The position numbers and the translations under genes are program-made. Shown here piece by piece: positions 54,647-62,451 of a stretch of DNA of 64,000 nt (its first letter is position 1; each line of letters opens with the position of its first letter). The DNA comes from a virus, in IMG/VR virus record IMGVR_UViG_3300047551_000431, positions 1-64,000 of that record; one strand, given 5' to 3'. Under the pieces are notes generated by a model that saw only the letters and a list, made by a program, of their open reading frames with translations, had not been told where the DNA came from and made no database searches.

Positions 54647-57490
54647 TTAGGGTTTACATGAGTATTGTTTACAGCAGTCACAGTCATCATAAATTTTCTT
54701 TATGGTAACTGGTACTAATTCTGTAGGAAACTCGGGTTCGACATCAATTCTCCAGCAAAATCCTGGATATTCAAATAACTCAACAGACTTTCCGATATTA
54801 TTATAGAGTACTTCTGATTCTACCTGAATGTAAATTTCCTCATTATAACAAGAAGTTAGTCTAACAGCTAATGGTGCACACTCTTCGCAAGTTGTAAACT
54901 GCTCGCTAACATTAACATTGCTTACATCTAATGGATCACAATAGTCAATATCACTTACAGCAATTACAAAACAACCATCTATAGGGTTTCCGTCTATTTC
55001 AATTTTTACAACAATATCAAATCCTATGTAAGCACTTAAATCATTCTTTGAACAATACAGAGGTGTAGTAAGATCTTGACAATCATATACATTATATATA
55101 CATGGTGTTATATATACTGTTTTGGGACATTCGCACTGAGCATTATTTCCTACAACAACAACTTCACACCCTTCACCACAACTTACATTAATTGTATTAG
55201 AACAAATACCTTCCGCAATTTGAGGCGCTAGTTGATCCGCTGCATCCGCAAAAGAAGATATGTAAGCATCAAGATCACCAGTTGATTTATAACTGCACAT
55301 AGGTGCATAAATATTTGCAGGGTCGCCAGGTGCGTTACAGTTCCATATTCCTGCAGGAGAAAAAGTAGAATTAGTAATTGACAAACTAGGATTACCTGTT
55401 ATACTATCTGTATATGCAGCTGGTAAAGCTTTCCAAAAACCACCAGGTGAAGTAGAAAATAAACTATAGTTTGTACTACTTTGTGCTGGACCATATACAA
55501 GTCTTCCGAAAGGAATACCTGTAGGTACATTGGTAAGTCCAGTAAGTCCTAAATTACCACCAGCTATAGGGTTTGGTGGTTGATAACCATCTGTAGAATC
55601 TACATAATATGGACTTGCTGGATTTTGAGAAGGTGGAAATATATGAGTCATCTGATCAAGATAACCTTCTACAATAGCACGATACGTAAGATACGCTTCT
55701 ACACTAGGCGCTCCTGATGGATTTTGACTTGGTAATAAAACAGTGTTTAAACTAGTTGGTGTAGTAGCCGTTAAAATAGCAAGTGTTATGTTTACATTTA
55801 GGGAGTTTTTAATGAAGTCAGACATCTCCATAGAAGTCTGATAAATATCACACCTGGTACAATCATTATATGCACCGGAATCTCTACAGGAAGATCCTGT
55901 TGAAGATGTAATTGTCCAACTGTTTGAAACACCTGCATTATTACTTAATGAAAAAGTTTGAGAACTTCCTGTAATACTTGCTGGAAATCCATCAGTAACT
56001 AAAATAAATTTCTTTATAGCATTAGGATCAGAACCCGCTCCGAATATTATTTGAGTACCTGTTACAAAACCGTCTAATGTTTTTGTACCTGACCCTTGAG
56101 CAAGTCCTGATAAACTAGTAATGTAATTATTTATATCTATTATATTGTTAGTTAAGAATAGAGGATTATCTTGACTATTACCAGGTAGTGCAGCTACTGA
56201 AAATGTACAGAATCCTAATTTAATAGTACTATTTTGTAGACCTGCTAAAATATTTGGCGCACTAACAACAGATTGTAGAAAAGCAATCATATCTGTTCTT
56301 TCTTGCGCAGAAACAGAACCTCCTAAATCTAATATAAAAACAATTTCACTTAAAGGACAATCTTGTGTACCAATACATGTTCCTGATGGAACATCATAGT
56401 TGAATCCTGGAGGACATAAGTTCGGACCTAAAGATTTACCATCACACTGATCAAGATTATTATTCTTTATGTATCCTGGAGGACATTCTCCACAATTGTA
56501 AAAAACAGCTTGTAGATCTAATGCTGTTCCACCTATATTGTCAGCTACTTGCCAAGTAACACCTGCATCAAATGTTCTTAATATCTGATGGATACCTAAA
56601 CTATTATTATATCTAGCTGTATATCCTTCAGTCTCAGAATAAAAACTAAACAAGTGAGAATTATTTCCTGGAGAACTGGATTGAAGAGTCCATGTTATAC
56701 CACCATTTACAGTCATGTAAATAGTATCATTTCCTCCCATAGCAAACATTACAAGATCATTTATTGCATCGAATGCTGTCCCATATATAGTTGTTGATAC
56801 TGGAGAAAAAACCTGCGCTACACTCCAAGTTGCTCCAGAGTCTGTAGAAAGATATATTTTTGATTTTCCTACAACAACCATTTTTGTACCATCACTTGAA
56901 AGATGTACACCACAGATTTGATCTATAGATAATAATGCATCAAATCCTACAACAGTTGTCCAGGTTATACCTCCATCATTAGTCTGCAATAATTTTACTT
57001 GAGGATTAGGAGTCGCTCCCGGATTACTAAAACCTATAATACCATTTAGTTCATCCGACATATGAAGTTTTACAAAACTTATAGTACTAGCGTATAAACT
57101 TGCAAAGTCATTGTTTACAATATTATAAGTGTTTCCGCCATCTATTGATTTATATAAACCCTCTGTTCCGTATATGTAACTTATATTCGAATCCAGTACA
57201 ATCACTCTAGATCCTAGACCAGGATCCACATTTATATCAAAGCTTATCCAATCACCTATTGGTGTATCTAGGGTATCACCGTTATCATCAGAAGTTCTTA
57301 TAATAGTACCTGTACTTGGATTACCTGCAAAAATTACTTTATTACCATTGTTAGGATCTATTCCTACACAACTTCCACCGCCTCCAAATTCCGAGGGAAT
57401 TAAAGGTATGTTTTCAAAGTCATTTCCATTATTTGTATACCCTGCTTCTGAGGACGCTCTAGTAGTATAATAAGCTTTTATTAATGACAT
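54647..57490 (-). CDS. Adhesin: beta-propeller (BNR) plus vWA-like domain
   Basis: The product has 947 residues. Five BNR/Asp-box repeats are visible at about 115-122 (SIDGGNTY), 170-177 (TNDGGITW), 215-222 (STDSGATW), 260-267 (TVNGGITW) and 306-313 (TFDAGVTW), giving a propeller. Two CPPG(Y/F) Cys-rich motifs follow (336-375). Residues ~380-600 are a von Willebrand A-like domain: FILDLGGSVS with D388, a TLDGF segment and FILVTDGFP. The metal site reads DLGGS instead of DxSxS, so metal binding may be altered. The last ~190 residues hold two copies of a Cys-rich module. This architecture suggests receptor binding at the host surface; a sialidase role is less likely since no catalytic set is obvious. 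It is followed by a Cys-rich protein with the same module. Confidence 0.7.
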   Translation of the reverse strand: MSLIKAYYTTRASSEAGYTNNGNDFENIPLIPSEFGGGGSCVGIDPNNGNKVIFAGNPSTGTIIRTSDDNGDTLDTPIGDWISFDINVDPGLGSRVIVLDSNISYIYGTEGLYKSIDGGNTYNIVNNDFASLYASTISFVKLHMSDELNGIIGFSNPGATPNPQVKLLQTNDGGITWTTVVGFDALLSIDQICGVHLSSDGTKMVVVGKSKIYLSTDSGATWSVAQVFSPVSTTIYGTAFDAINDLVMFAMGGNDTIYMTVNGGITWTLQSSSPGNNSHLFSFYSETEGYTARYNNSLGIHQILRTFDAGVTWQVADNIGGTALDLQAVFYNCGECPPGYIKNNNLDQCDGKSLGPNLCPPGFNYDVPSGTCIGTQDCPLSEIVFILDLGGSVSAQERTDMIAFLQSVVSAPNILAGLQNSTIKLGFCTFSVAALPGNSQDNPLFLTNNIIDINNYITSLSGLAQGSGTKTLDGFVTGTQIIFGAGSDPNAIKKFILVTDGFPASITGSSQTFSLSNNAGVSNSWTITSSTGSSCRDSGAYNDCTRCDIYQTSMEMSDFIKNSLNVNITLAILTATTPTSLNTVLLPSQNPSGAPSVEAYLTYRAIVEGYLDQMTHIFPPSQNPASPYYVDSTDGYQPPNPIAGGNLGLTGLTNVPTGIPFGRLVYGPAQSSTNYSLFSTSPGGFWKALPAAYTDSITGNPSLSITNSTFSPAGIWNCNAPGDPANIYAPMCSYKSTGDLDAYISSFADAADQLAPQIAEGICSNTINVSCGEGCEVVVVGNNAQCECPKTVYITPCIYNVYDCQDLTTPLYCSKNDLSAYIGFDIVVKIEIDGNPIDGCFVIAVSDIDYCDPLDVSNVNVSEQFTTCEECAPLAVRLTSCYNEEIYIQVESEVLYNNIGKSVELFEYPGFCWRIDVEPEFPTELVPVTIKKIYDDCDCCKQYSCKP

Positions 57491-57493
57491 ATC

Positions 57494-57634
57494 TTATGGT
57501 TTCTTTTGCACCTGATTTTGTGCAGGTGTCTTTAATTGATTAACACATTTACTGCAACCTACTTTTCCATCAGGGGTTACTCTCTTTTGACATCCGCAGC
57601 TCATTGCTGCTCCACAGTTTGGACATTTGCTCAT
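57494..57634 (-). CDS. Small zinc-ribbon-like protein (46 aa)
   Basis: The frame runs from ATG (57634-57632) to TAA (57496-57494) and encodes 46 residues. It has CPNCG (residues 4-8), CGC (13-15) and CSKC (27-30), the CxxC...CxxC layout of a zinc ribbon or rubredoxin-like knuckle. A short Gln/Lys tail follows. It occupies almost the entire gap between two structural genes and stops three bases before the next start, so it is likely translated with them. Zinc binding is inferred from cysteine spacing; its role is unknown. Confidence 0.65.
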   Translation of the reverse strand: MSKCPNCGAAMSCGCQKRVTPDGKVGCSKCVNQLKTPAQNQVQKKP

Positions 57635-57654
57635 ATTGTTGGTTTTTTAAAAAG

Positions 57655-58212
57655 TTAGCATGATTCACATCCGCAGTTACAACTAAGTTTTGTCAATCTG
57701 GACATTACATAATTATAGATGTCCATTCCTTGTTTAGGATTATGACAATATTCAACTTTTGCTTTAGCTGCTTCTAACATAGTAGTTAGCAAATTTAGTT
57801 CTTTTAGTTTATCCTTCAAAGGTTGAACCGGTTCACAATTCGGAACATCTAGACAACAAAGAATAGTTTGAATCTTAGCAAGCGCTGCTGTAATACGTAA
57901 GTGGTTATATTCCACATAGACATACTCATTTGGTGCAACACTATACTTTATAGCATACACACCATCAGGAATATCATTACGAACTGTTGTACAGTTAGTC
58001 GTCTGCAATCCTAAATCACAAGCTGTAAGACTAAGATTAAATGAACTACTTGTTGGATAGTATGCTACTGCATTGGTATATCCAGGTGCAAGAACTTCAA
58101 GAGTTAATGATCCCGGTGCCATACTAGGATCATATGTGCTGGTGTCTACCACTCTGAGAATACAAGTATTCAAAGTGTTAGGCATATCTAAAGATAAAAG
58201 ATGTTTTGCCAT
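57655..58212 (-). CDS. Conserved structural protein with Cys-rich C-terminus
   Basis: The product has 185 residues. The N-terminal half is beta-rich (LEVLAPGYTNAVAYY, YAIKYSVAPNEYVYVEYNH). The C-terminal half is helical (LKDKLKELNLLTTMLEAAKAKV), and the last eight residues (CNCGCESC) hold four cysteines. The layout suggests a beta-sandwich head-surface or fibre-base domain with a helical anchor. I recall similar proteins next to this capsid-region protein in crAss-like phages but cannot assign a role. Confidence 0.5.
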   Translation of the reverse strand: MAKHLLSLDMPNTLNTCILRVVDTSTYDPSMAPGSLTLEVLAPGYTNAVAYYPTSSSFNLSLTACDLGLQTTNCTTVRNDIPDGVYAIKYSVAPNEYVYVEYNHLRITAALAKIQTILCCLDVPNCEPVQPLKDKLKELNLLTTMLEAAKAKVEYCHNPKQGMDIYNYVMSRLTKLSCNCGCESC

Positions 58213-58251
58213 ATACTATTAAATTACGAAATTAATCATAATAAATGAAAT

Positions 58252-58285
58252 AAAAAAGGGTGAGATTTGATTCTCACCCTTTTTA
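58252..58285 (-). terminator. Bidirectional intrinsic terminator after the 462-aa gene
   Basis: GGGTGAGA (58258-58265) pairs with TCTCACCC (58272-58279) with a six-base loop. It is flanked by an A-run on the left and a T-run on the right, so either strand would give a stem plus U-tract. It lies 17 bases after the stop of the abundant-type structural gene on the minus strand. The strong terminator behind this gene and the long A/T leader before it suggest an independently expressed, abundant product. Confidence 0.9.
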
Positions 58286-58301
58286 TTATCAAAACTCTAG
58301 A

Positions 58302-59690
58302 TTAGTCATTAACAGGATCAATAAGGGTACAAGTAGCAGGGCACTGTAGTATTTCCAATTGTGTACAAGCACTACCAGCACTACTCAACCATGTTCCCAT
58401 AAAATCTTCAAAATCTTCCCATGATGTAGTACCAGGAGTAGTTGTATTAGAAGGAGCAATAATCTCAAGCAAATATTGATCATTATCAAAAGTACTTGAT
58501 GGATTATTGAAACGAGGTACATTATGCTGAATATAGTAACGTGTATATGATGTATTACGATTGATAGCTGCAGTTACATCATCACCGTTAGTGATTTCAC
58601 GAATACGCAAATCTCTACCAGTGTAGAAAGGTTGTTGCATATAAGCTTCAGTCATGATTAAATCACGAATTACAGTTTCTCCGTATCCTGTACCTTGATA
58701 ACCAGGACATGTGTTAGATACACAAACTCCACCAAATGCACAAGGATCACCATTCAAATCTACTTCAGAAGCATAAATCTTAACTGGCTCCAATTTAGAA
58801 ATCAAAGAATCACTTGGATAGAAAGTACAATCTCCGAACGTAGTATCTACATAAGCACCATTGATGATCAAACCTGCACGACCTAATCCAGGAATAGCAG
58901 TGGTTCCTGAATAAGTTGTATAGTTAACAACATCAGGAAGTGGTGTTACACCATTGATATAATCTAACAATAGTTCCAAATTTTGAGCAGAGTTAGTACC
59001 ATCACCAATACTTTCCCATACAGGACTTGCTGTATCATAATCCAAAGTATAAGTAATTTCAACCTGAATAAAAGGAGAGACTAAAGGAGAATTCAACAAC
59101 TGATATGCCCATTGTACATATACAATCAAAGGATTAACCGCTTGACCAATTCCATCAACTCCTTCAGCGCAACAACCTGTATAAGCAGCTGCTGTATAGT
59201 AACTGTTACGAGTTAAGAAACGTAATGCAGGAGAACCCTTAATGTCAACACGAAGATTGTAAGTACTATTACATACAAACTCACGGTTTACAACTGATCC
59301 TGAATTAAGATTGCAAGAAATCAAAGGATCACCAGCAGTAGGTTGATTAGCATAGTTAGAACCTACAGTAATTTGTGCAAATTGTGAATCACAAGGAAGA
59401 ACCTTGTAAAATTTACTAACGTACTTAGGGTTAATACTTTTTGATTTTACAGATTCGCTGTAACCACCTGCAAAAGGACCGATTTTGTCATTTGCTGCAG
59501 CATGAATAGAACCTGCAACAAGTACCAAAGGACATCCGTTAGTAGGTGCAGTAGCTTGGTTTGTCCATGTTTTAGGATCATAGAAACCAAATTGACCAGT
59601 AGCTAAAGCTGATGTAGCTGTAGTACCGTCGTTAACAAAACCGTCTGTTCCCACAAAGGTTTTGTTAAAAGCATGATTAAAGTAACTCAT
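58302..59690 (-). CDS. Abundant-type head structural protein (auxiliary capsid candidate)
   Basis: The product has 462 residues, starting MSYFNHAFNKTFVGTDGF and continuing with QFGFYDPKTW and NDKIGPFAGGY, a start I associate with conserved crAss-like structural proteins. The chain is beta-rich with ~16 cysteines, many in short loops (TGCCAEGV, DPCAFGGVCVSNTCPG). No enzymatic motif is visible. Because it has its own strong terminator and a 60-base AT-rich leader, high expression is likely, as for auxiliary capsid or head-fibre proteins. It is not the major capsid protein, which is recognised at the right edge. The exact name is uncertain. Confidence 0.55.
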   Translation of the reverse strand: MSYFNHAFNKTFVGTDGFVNDGTTATSALATGQFGFYDPKTWTNQATAPTNGCPLVLVAGSIHAAANDKIGPFAGGYSESVKSKSINPKYVSKFYKVLPCDSQFAQITVGSNYANQPTAGDPLISCNLNSGSVVNREFVCNSTYNLRVDIKGSPALRFLTRNSYYTAAAYTGCCAEGVDGIGQAVNPLIVYVQWAYQLLNSPLVSPFIQVEITYTLDYDTASPVWESIGDGTNSAQNLELLLDYINGVTPLPDVVNYTTYSGTTAIPGLGRAGLIINGAYVDTTFGDCTFYPSDSLISKLEPVKIYASEVDLNGDPCAFGGVCVSNTCPGYQGTGYGETVIRDLIMTEAYMQQPFYTGRDLRIREITNGDDVTAAINRNTSYTRYYIQHNVPRFNNPSSTFDNDQYLLEIIAPSNTTTPGTTSWEDFEDFMGTWLSSAGSACTQLEILQCPATCTLIDPVND

Positions 59691-59750
59691 AGTTTTTTGT
59701 TTTTATAAATATATAAGTAATATAAGAAGTCTTGTTTAAACTTCCAAATT

Positions 59751-60176
59751 TTATTTCAAGAAAATTAGCTTGTACTTAGTACTGTTAATCAATGACTTAA
59801 TCTCATCGATTGTGTTTATAATCTCAGAATGCTCACAAGTATCTTGAACTTTGCTACACATATCATAAAGTCCACGAAGATACTTTACACATTCTTCAGG
59901 TGTACTCATTGCTTTAAGTTCAGTAGATGTAGGATAGTCTAGTAGTTTCTCAGTAACACCTTGCCATTGTTCAGCAAGACTATCTGCAAAGTCACCAACA
60001 CCATCATAGAACTCACCCATTGCAATATGTGCAGAGTAACTAGTTGTTTTAAGATGAGCAATGTGGATTTTTGTAACACCATTTAAAAGTTCAAATGTAA
60101 GTGCTGTTATAGCACCGGTCATTTGTTTCATTGCATTACCGGTAGCTCCACCACCTTCAATTTTCAATTGTCTCAT
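59751..60176 (-). CDS. Dps/ferritin-like small protein (DUF5856-like)
   Basis: The product has 141 residues, all helical. Residues ~34-70 (GVTKIHIAHLKTTSYSAHIA followed by MGEFYDGVGDFADSLAEQWQ) match a pattern I know from crAss-like DUF5856 proteins. There a helix with H...H...TTSY.AH is followed by an EFYDG...D helix, much like the ferroxidase helices of Dps. Candidate metal ligands are the two His, Glu and Asp of these helices. It could protect or condense DNA, or bind iron, which is inference. It is separated from the connector gene by two bases. Confidence 0.65.
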   Translation of the reverse strand: MRQLKIEGGGATGNAMKQMTGAITALTFELLNGVTKIHIAHLKTTSYSAHIAMGEFYDGVGDFADSLAEQWQGVTEKLLDYPTSTELKAMSTPEECVKYLRGLYDMCSKVQDTCEHSEIINTIDEIKSLINSTKYKLIFLK

Positions 60177-60178
60177 GA

Positions 60179-60886
60179 TTAACTATTTTCTTGTACTGAT
60201 TGTTGAGATACTTGATACTGTGTCATGTATTCAATATCTCCTGATAAGATGTTTACAGCTGCATCTACAAGGATCTCCGTAATATCATCTTTAAATTCAC
60301 AAAGTACATCTGCTGTAGATTGTACTGTTGTATAAGGATCGACACAGTTAATAAGCTGTACAAATACAGGGAGTCTATAATACATAAGTTTTACTTCATG
60401 TAAACTAAACTCTCCATTTGTATAGATTCTTATTTTATTACCTACTAGTGTACAGAAAGTTTCACCCCATTCAAAACTGGGTTTCTTTAGTTCATCTGAC
60501 AAAAGCAAAGGAACATTCTCTTCTTCTGCTAAGTAAGTAATTGTCATTGCCATAGGATTATCACAACAATCTTTTTGACCGTGACCATTAATACGTTTAA
60601 AGTATAAATAGTTTGTAGGTAATTCCTGTGTCTCCATATACAAACCTTTGTTTGTAAGAGTCATAGGAACTTCTATCAACAATCTTTGTAGATCGTCAAT
60701 ACGCATTTTGGTTTGCTCATCACCTGTCTTGGTAAGATTAACACCCTGCACTTGACGACGCACCCACTCTACTTGAGCTTTATTAAAAGCTTCAACGATT
60801 TGCCAGCACTGCAAGTTATCATAGTCTAAACTATCTAACTTGTTTAGACGCTGCTTAATCTTTAATTGTAGAGTAAGATTATTCAT
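60179..60886 (-). CDS. Head-tail connector-type protein
   Basis: The product has 235 residues, with an N-terminal helical segment (LKIKQRLNKLDSLDYDNLQC), a helix EAFNKAQVEWVRRQVQGV and a central beta domain (ELPTNYLYFKRINGHG). The C-terminus is helical and acidic (ITEILVDAAVNILSGDIEYM). This is the plan of phage adaptor/ring proteins, and it resembles the 222-residue protein at 50320-50988. The start shares one base with the preceding stop. The role is inferred from size, plan and proximity to capsid genes. Confidence 0.5.
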   Translation of the reverse strand: MNNLTLQLKIKQRLNKLDSLDYDNLQCWQIVEAFNKAQVEWVRRQVQGVNLTKTGDEQTKMRIDDLQRLLIEVPMTLTNKGLYMETQELPTNYLYFKRINGHGQKDCCDNPMAMTITYLAEEENVPLLLSDELKKPSFEWGETFCTLVGNKIRIYTNGEFSLHEVKLMYYRLPVFVQLINCVDPYTTVQSTADVLCEFKDDITEILVDAAVNILSGDIEYMTQYQVSQQSVQENS

Positions 60887-61176
60887 TATCCTTTAACGCG
60901 TTTTAATCTTGGATTTGCTTTTTTAGCAGCGGGTGATGCTTTACGAGAAGAAGATGCAAGAATAGCTGATGCTGCTTCTTTTGATACACCTTGCTTCTTA
61001 GCAATACTAGCAGCTACTGCTTTAAAACCAGGATGCGCTTGACCACCCTTTTTAAATACACCACGTCCTTTTAGAACGTCTGCTTTTGTAACTTTACCGT
61101 CTCCAGTTAAGTCCGGAAAAGATCCACCAGATTTCATCTTCATGGATCCTCCACATTTCATACATTTTTTTGCCAT
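60886..61176 (-). CDS. Small basic protein with dockerin/EF-hand-type loop
   Basis: The product has 96 residues. It begins with a CMKCGG knuckle and MKSGGSF. Residues 22-33 (DLTGDGKVTKAD) match the 12-residue calcium loop of dockerin/EF-hand proteins (DxxGDGxVxxxD). The C-terminal half is Ala/Lys-rich helices (GFKAVAASIAKKQGVSKEAA) ending NPRLKRVKG. Small virion-region proteins with this C-terminal helical part are common in these phages, but a calcium loop is unusual. One loop only is present, so any metal site would be single or completed by dimerisation. Confidence 0.6.
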   Translation of the reverse strand: MAKKCMKCGGSMKMKSGGSFPDLTGDGKVTKADVLKGRGVFKKGGQAHPGFKAVAASIAKKQGVSKEAASAILASSSRKASPAAKKANPRLKRVKG

Positions 61177-61187
61177 AGTTATTTAGT

Positions 61188-61439
61188 TTAACACTTCCAC
61201 TTACGAAGTGATTTGTTTATTCTACTATTAGGATCGTTAGCTGTTTTAGAAGATGTATTCTTCTTCTTCATACCTTCCATTCGAGCACAAAATGATCTCT
61301 TTCTAGGACCACCTCCAGGTTGTGGTGCTTTTAAATCTGATCCAGGATTTTGTCTTTCGTAAGACTTTCTACCTTTTTCATTAAGACCACCTGAAGGTGA
61401 CTTACCAGCTTTACGTGTCCACGCAGCAGATTTCGCCAT
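61188..61439 (-). CDS. Small basic DUF6321-like protein
   Basis: The product has 83 residues, starting MAKSAAWTRKAGKSPSGGLN with KGRKSYERQNPGS and RKRSFCARMEGM. The series WTRK.GK.PSGGLN..GR.SY..., then P..KSF.ARM, is the signature I know from DUF6321 proteins found in phages and plasmids, although this copy is somewhat shorter. It is strongly basic. Function is unknown; nucleic-acid binding is suspected from charge. The end (RINKSLRKWKC) carries a terminal Cys. It overlaps the next upstream gene by one base. Confidence 0.65.
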   Translation of the reverse strand: MAKSAAWTRKAGKSPSGGLNEKGRKSYERQNPGSDLKAPQPGGGPRKRSFCARMEGMKKKNTSSKTANDPNSRINKSLRKWKC

Positions 61440-61780
61440 TACTTTTTCTTTTTTACAGAACCACCTTGTTTTTTAACCGAACCTCCTTTTTTATATGAAT
61501 CCGGCTTGGTTAGATAATCCATACGTTTCTCTTGAAGGTCCTGAGATTTTCTATTTAGTCGAGATGCTTTGTAGCTTAGTCTATCCCCTTTATTGTCAAA
61601 TCTACTTTCACTAGGTTTACCAAAGTTTTCACCAGCTTTTGCATAAGCATCATCAGCGCGTTGTGCAACTTTCTTAACTTTAGAATCTAATCTATTAATT
61701 TTGTTTGTAGTTCTTCTTATGACTCGTTCATCTCTTTCAGGAGAACCACCATTTTGTTTTTTAACTAGTTTTTTTGCCAT
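61439..61780 (-). CDS. Small basic protein with repeated KxGGSVKK motif
   Basis: The product has 113 residues, about one third Lys or Arg. The central region is helical (TTNKINRLDSKVKKVAQRAD...RLNRKSQDLQEKRMDYL). The termini carry short GG motifs: KKQNGGSPERD near the start and KKGGSVKKQGGSVKKKK at the end. These motifs resemble those in the large structural proteins, suggesting a shared interaction or processing feature. No family is recognised. It is translationally coupled on both sides. Confidence 0.5.
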   Translation of the reverse strand: MAKKLVKKQNGGSPERDERVIRRTTNKINRLDSKVKKVAQRADDAYAKAGENFGKPSESRFDNKGDRLSYKASRLNRKSQDLQEKRMDYLTKPDSYKKGGSVKKQGGSVKKKK

Positions 61781-61983
61781 TATTTTTTAGTTTTACGATT
61801 TGTTGTAGATTTTACCATACCACCTAACATCATTAGTTGTTCTTGAGTAGCTTTACGAACCTTACCTAAAAGTGCTTTATCTTTCTGTAGGTCGTTATAT
61901 CTGCGTATAGTATCCATAGCAGATTCTACTTTCCAGCGTTCTTCACGCATCTTGTCTTCTTTAGACATTTTGATTTGTGCCAT
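61780..61983 (-). CDS. Small basic helical protein (67 aa)
   Basis: The start is taken at ATG 61983-61981 (MAQIKMSKEDKMREERW), one base after the stop of the gene upstream. An upstream in-frame extension to 62091 would overlap that gene entirely and contains low-quality sequence, so it is rejected. The 67-residue product is nearly all helix (VESAMDTIRRYNDLQKDKAL) and basic at the end (STTNRKTKK). No family is known to me with confidence; it belongs to the string of small basic proteins between capsid and connector genes. Confidence 0.55.
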   Translation of the reverse strand: MAQIKMSKEDKMREERWKVESAMDTIRRYNDLQKDKALLGKVRKATQEQLMMLGGMVKSTTNRKTKK

Positions 61984-61984
61984 A

Positions 61985-62254
61985 TTATCTGAAGTTTTTA
62001 GATTTTTGTTTTGCTGATTTTGGTTGAGGTACAAACTGTTTACCAGATTTGTTACCTTTTGCTTTAGCAGCATTAGTAGCAGCTTTCTCACCAGGAGTTA
62101 AAGCATCCCACGCAGCTTTAGGTAAGTATCTTTTTTTACCTTTAGATTGAACCTCTTTAGAAGATCCTTTCTTAGTGTTTGCATGAGTACCTGAAGTCAT
62201 CCATTTTTGATCACTCCAATTCTTTAAACTCTGTTGTGATTTAGCTAGCGCCAT
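61985..62254 (-). CDS. Small basic protein, conserved in large-genome phages
   Basis: The product has 89 residues. It starts with SLKNWSDQKWMTSGTHANTK and continues RYLPKAAWDALTPGEKAATN and KGNKSGKQFVPQPKS. The pattern SL..W..Q.W, then YLP.AAW.ALT..EKAAT..AK..G...GKQFV, recurs in small basic proteins of phages, plasmids and large DNA viruses, as I recall. The function is not established. It overlaps the downstream end of the DUF5872-like gene by one base, in a coupled series. Confidence 0.6.
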   Translation of the reverse strand: MALAKSQQSLKNWSDQKWMTSGTHANTKKGSSKEVQSKGKKRYLPKAAWDALTPGEKAATNAAKAKGNKSGKQFVPQPKSAKQKSKNFR

Positions 62255-62439
62255 TACTTATATCCTCCACCTTTAGACTTATACTCTTTAGCAAGTAATT
62301 GTGCTTTTCTAGCTGACCATTCCCCTGGATCACCACCTTTAGTACCAGCTTTGATCTTCTTAAACAAAGATTCTCTCATACCAGGTTTGGTGTAATTACC
62401 AGCGGCGTTCACCTTAGATTTTGTTTTCTTAGCTGCCAT
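62254..62439 (-). CDS. DUF5872-like small protein
   Basis: The product has 61 residues with NYTKPGMRESLFKKI, KGGDPGEWSARKAQLLAKEY and GGGYK at the end. The core (K.GG.PG.WSARKAQLL...YK..GGGY) is the one I recognise as DUF5872, a short domain widespread in phages, plasmids and large viruses, with no known biochemical role. Its basic nature and Gly-Gly motifs match its neighbours. It lies 12 bases after the stop of the capsid-linked gene. Confidence 0.7.
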   Translation of the reverse strand: MAAKKTKSKVNAAGNYTKPGMRESLFKKIKAGTKGGDPGEWSARKAQLLAKEYKSKGGGYK

Positions 62440-62451
62440 ACTAATAATATA

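Noticed and set aside
54647-57490. Active sialidase call for the beta-propeller protein
   Set aside because: Asp-box repeats are present, but the arginine triad and catalytic Tyr/Glu/Asp set cannot be placed; an adhesin is the safer reading.
62000-62091. N-terminal extension of the small helical protein to 62091
   Set aside because: It would overlap the neighbouring gene fully, and the ATG at 61983 placed one base after that gene's stop is a better start.
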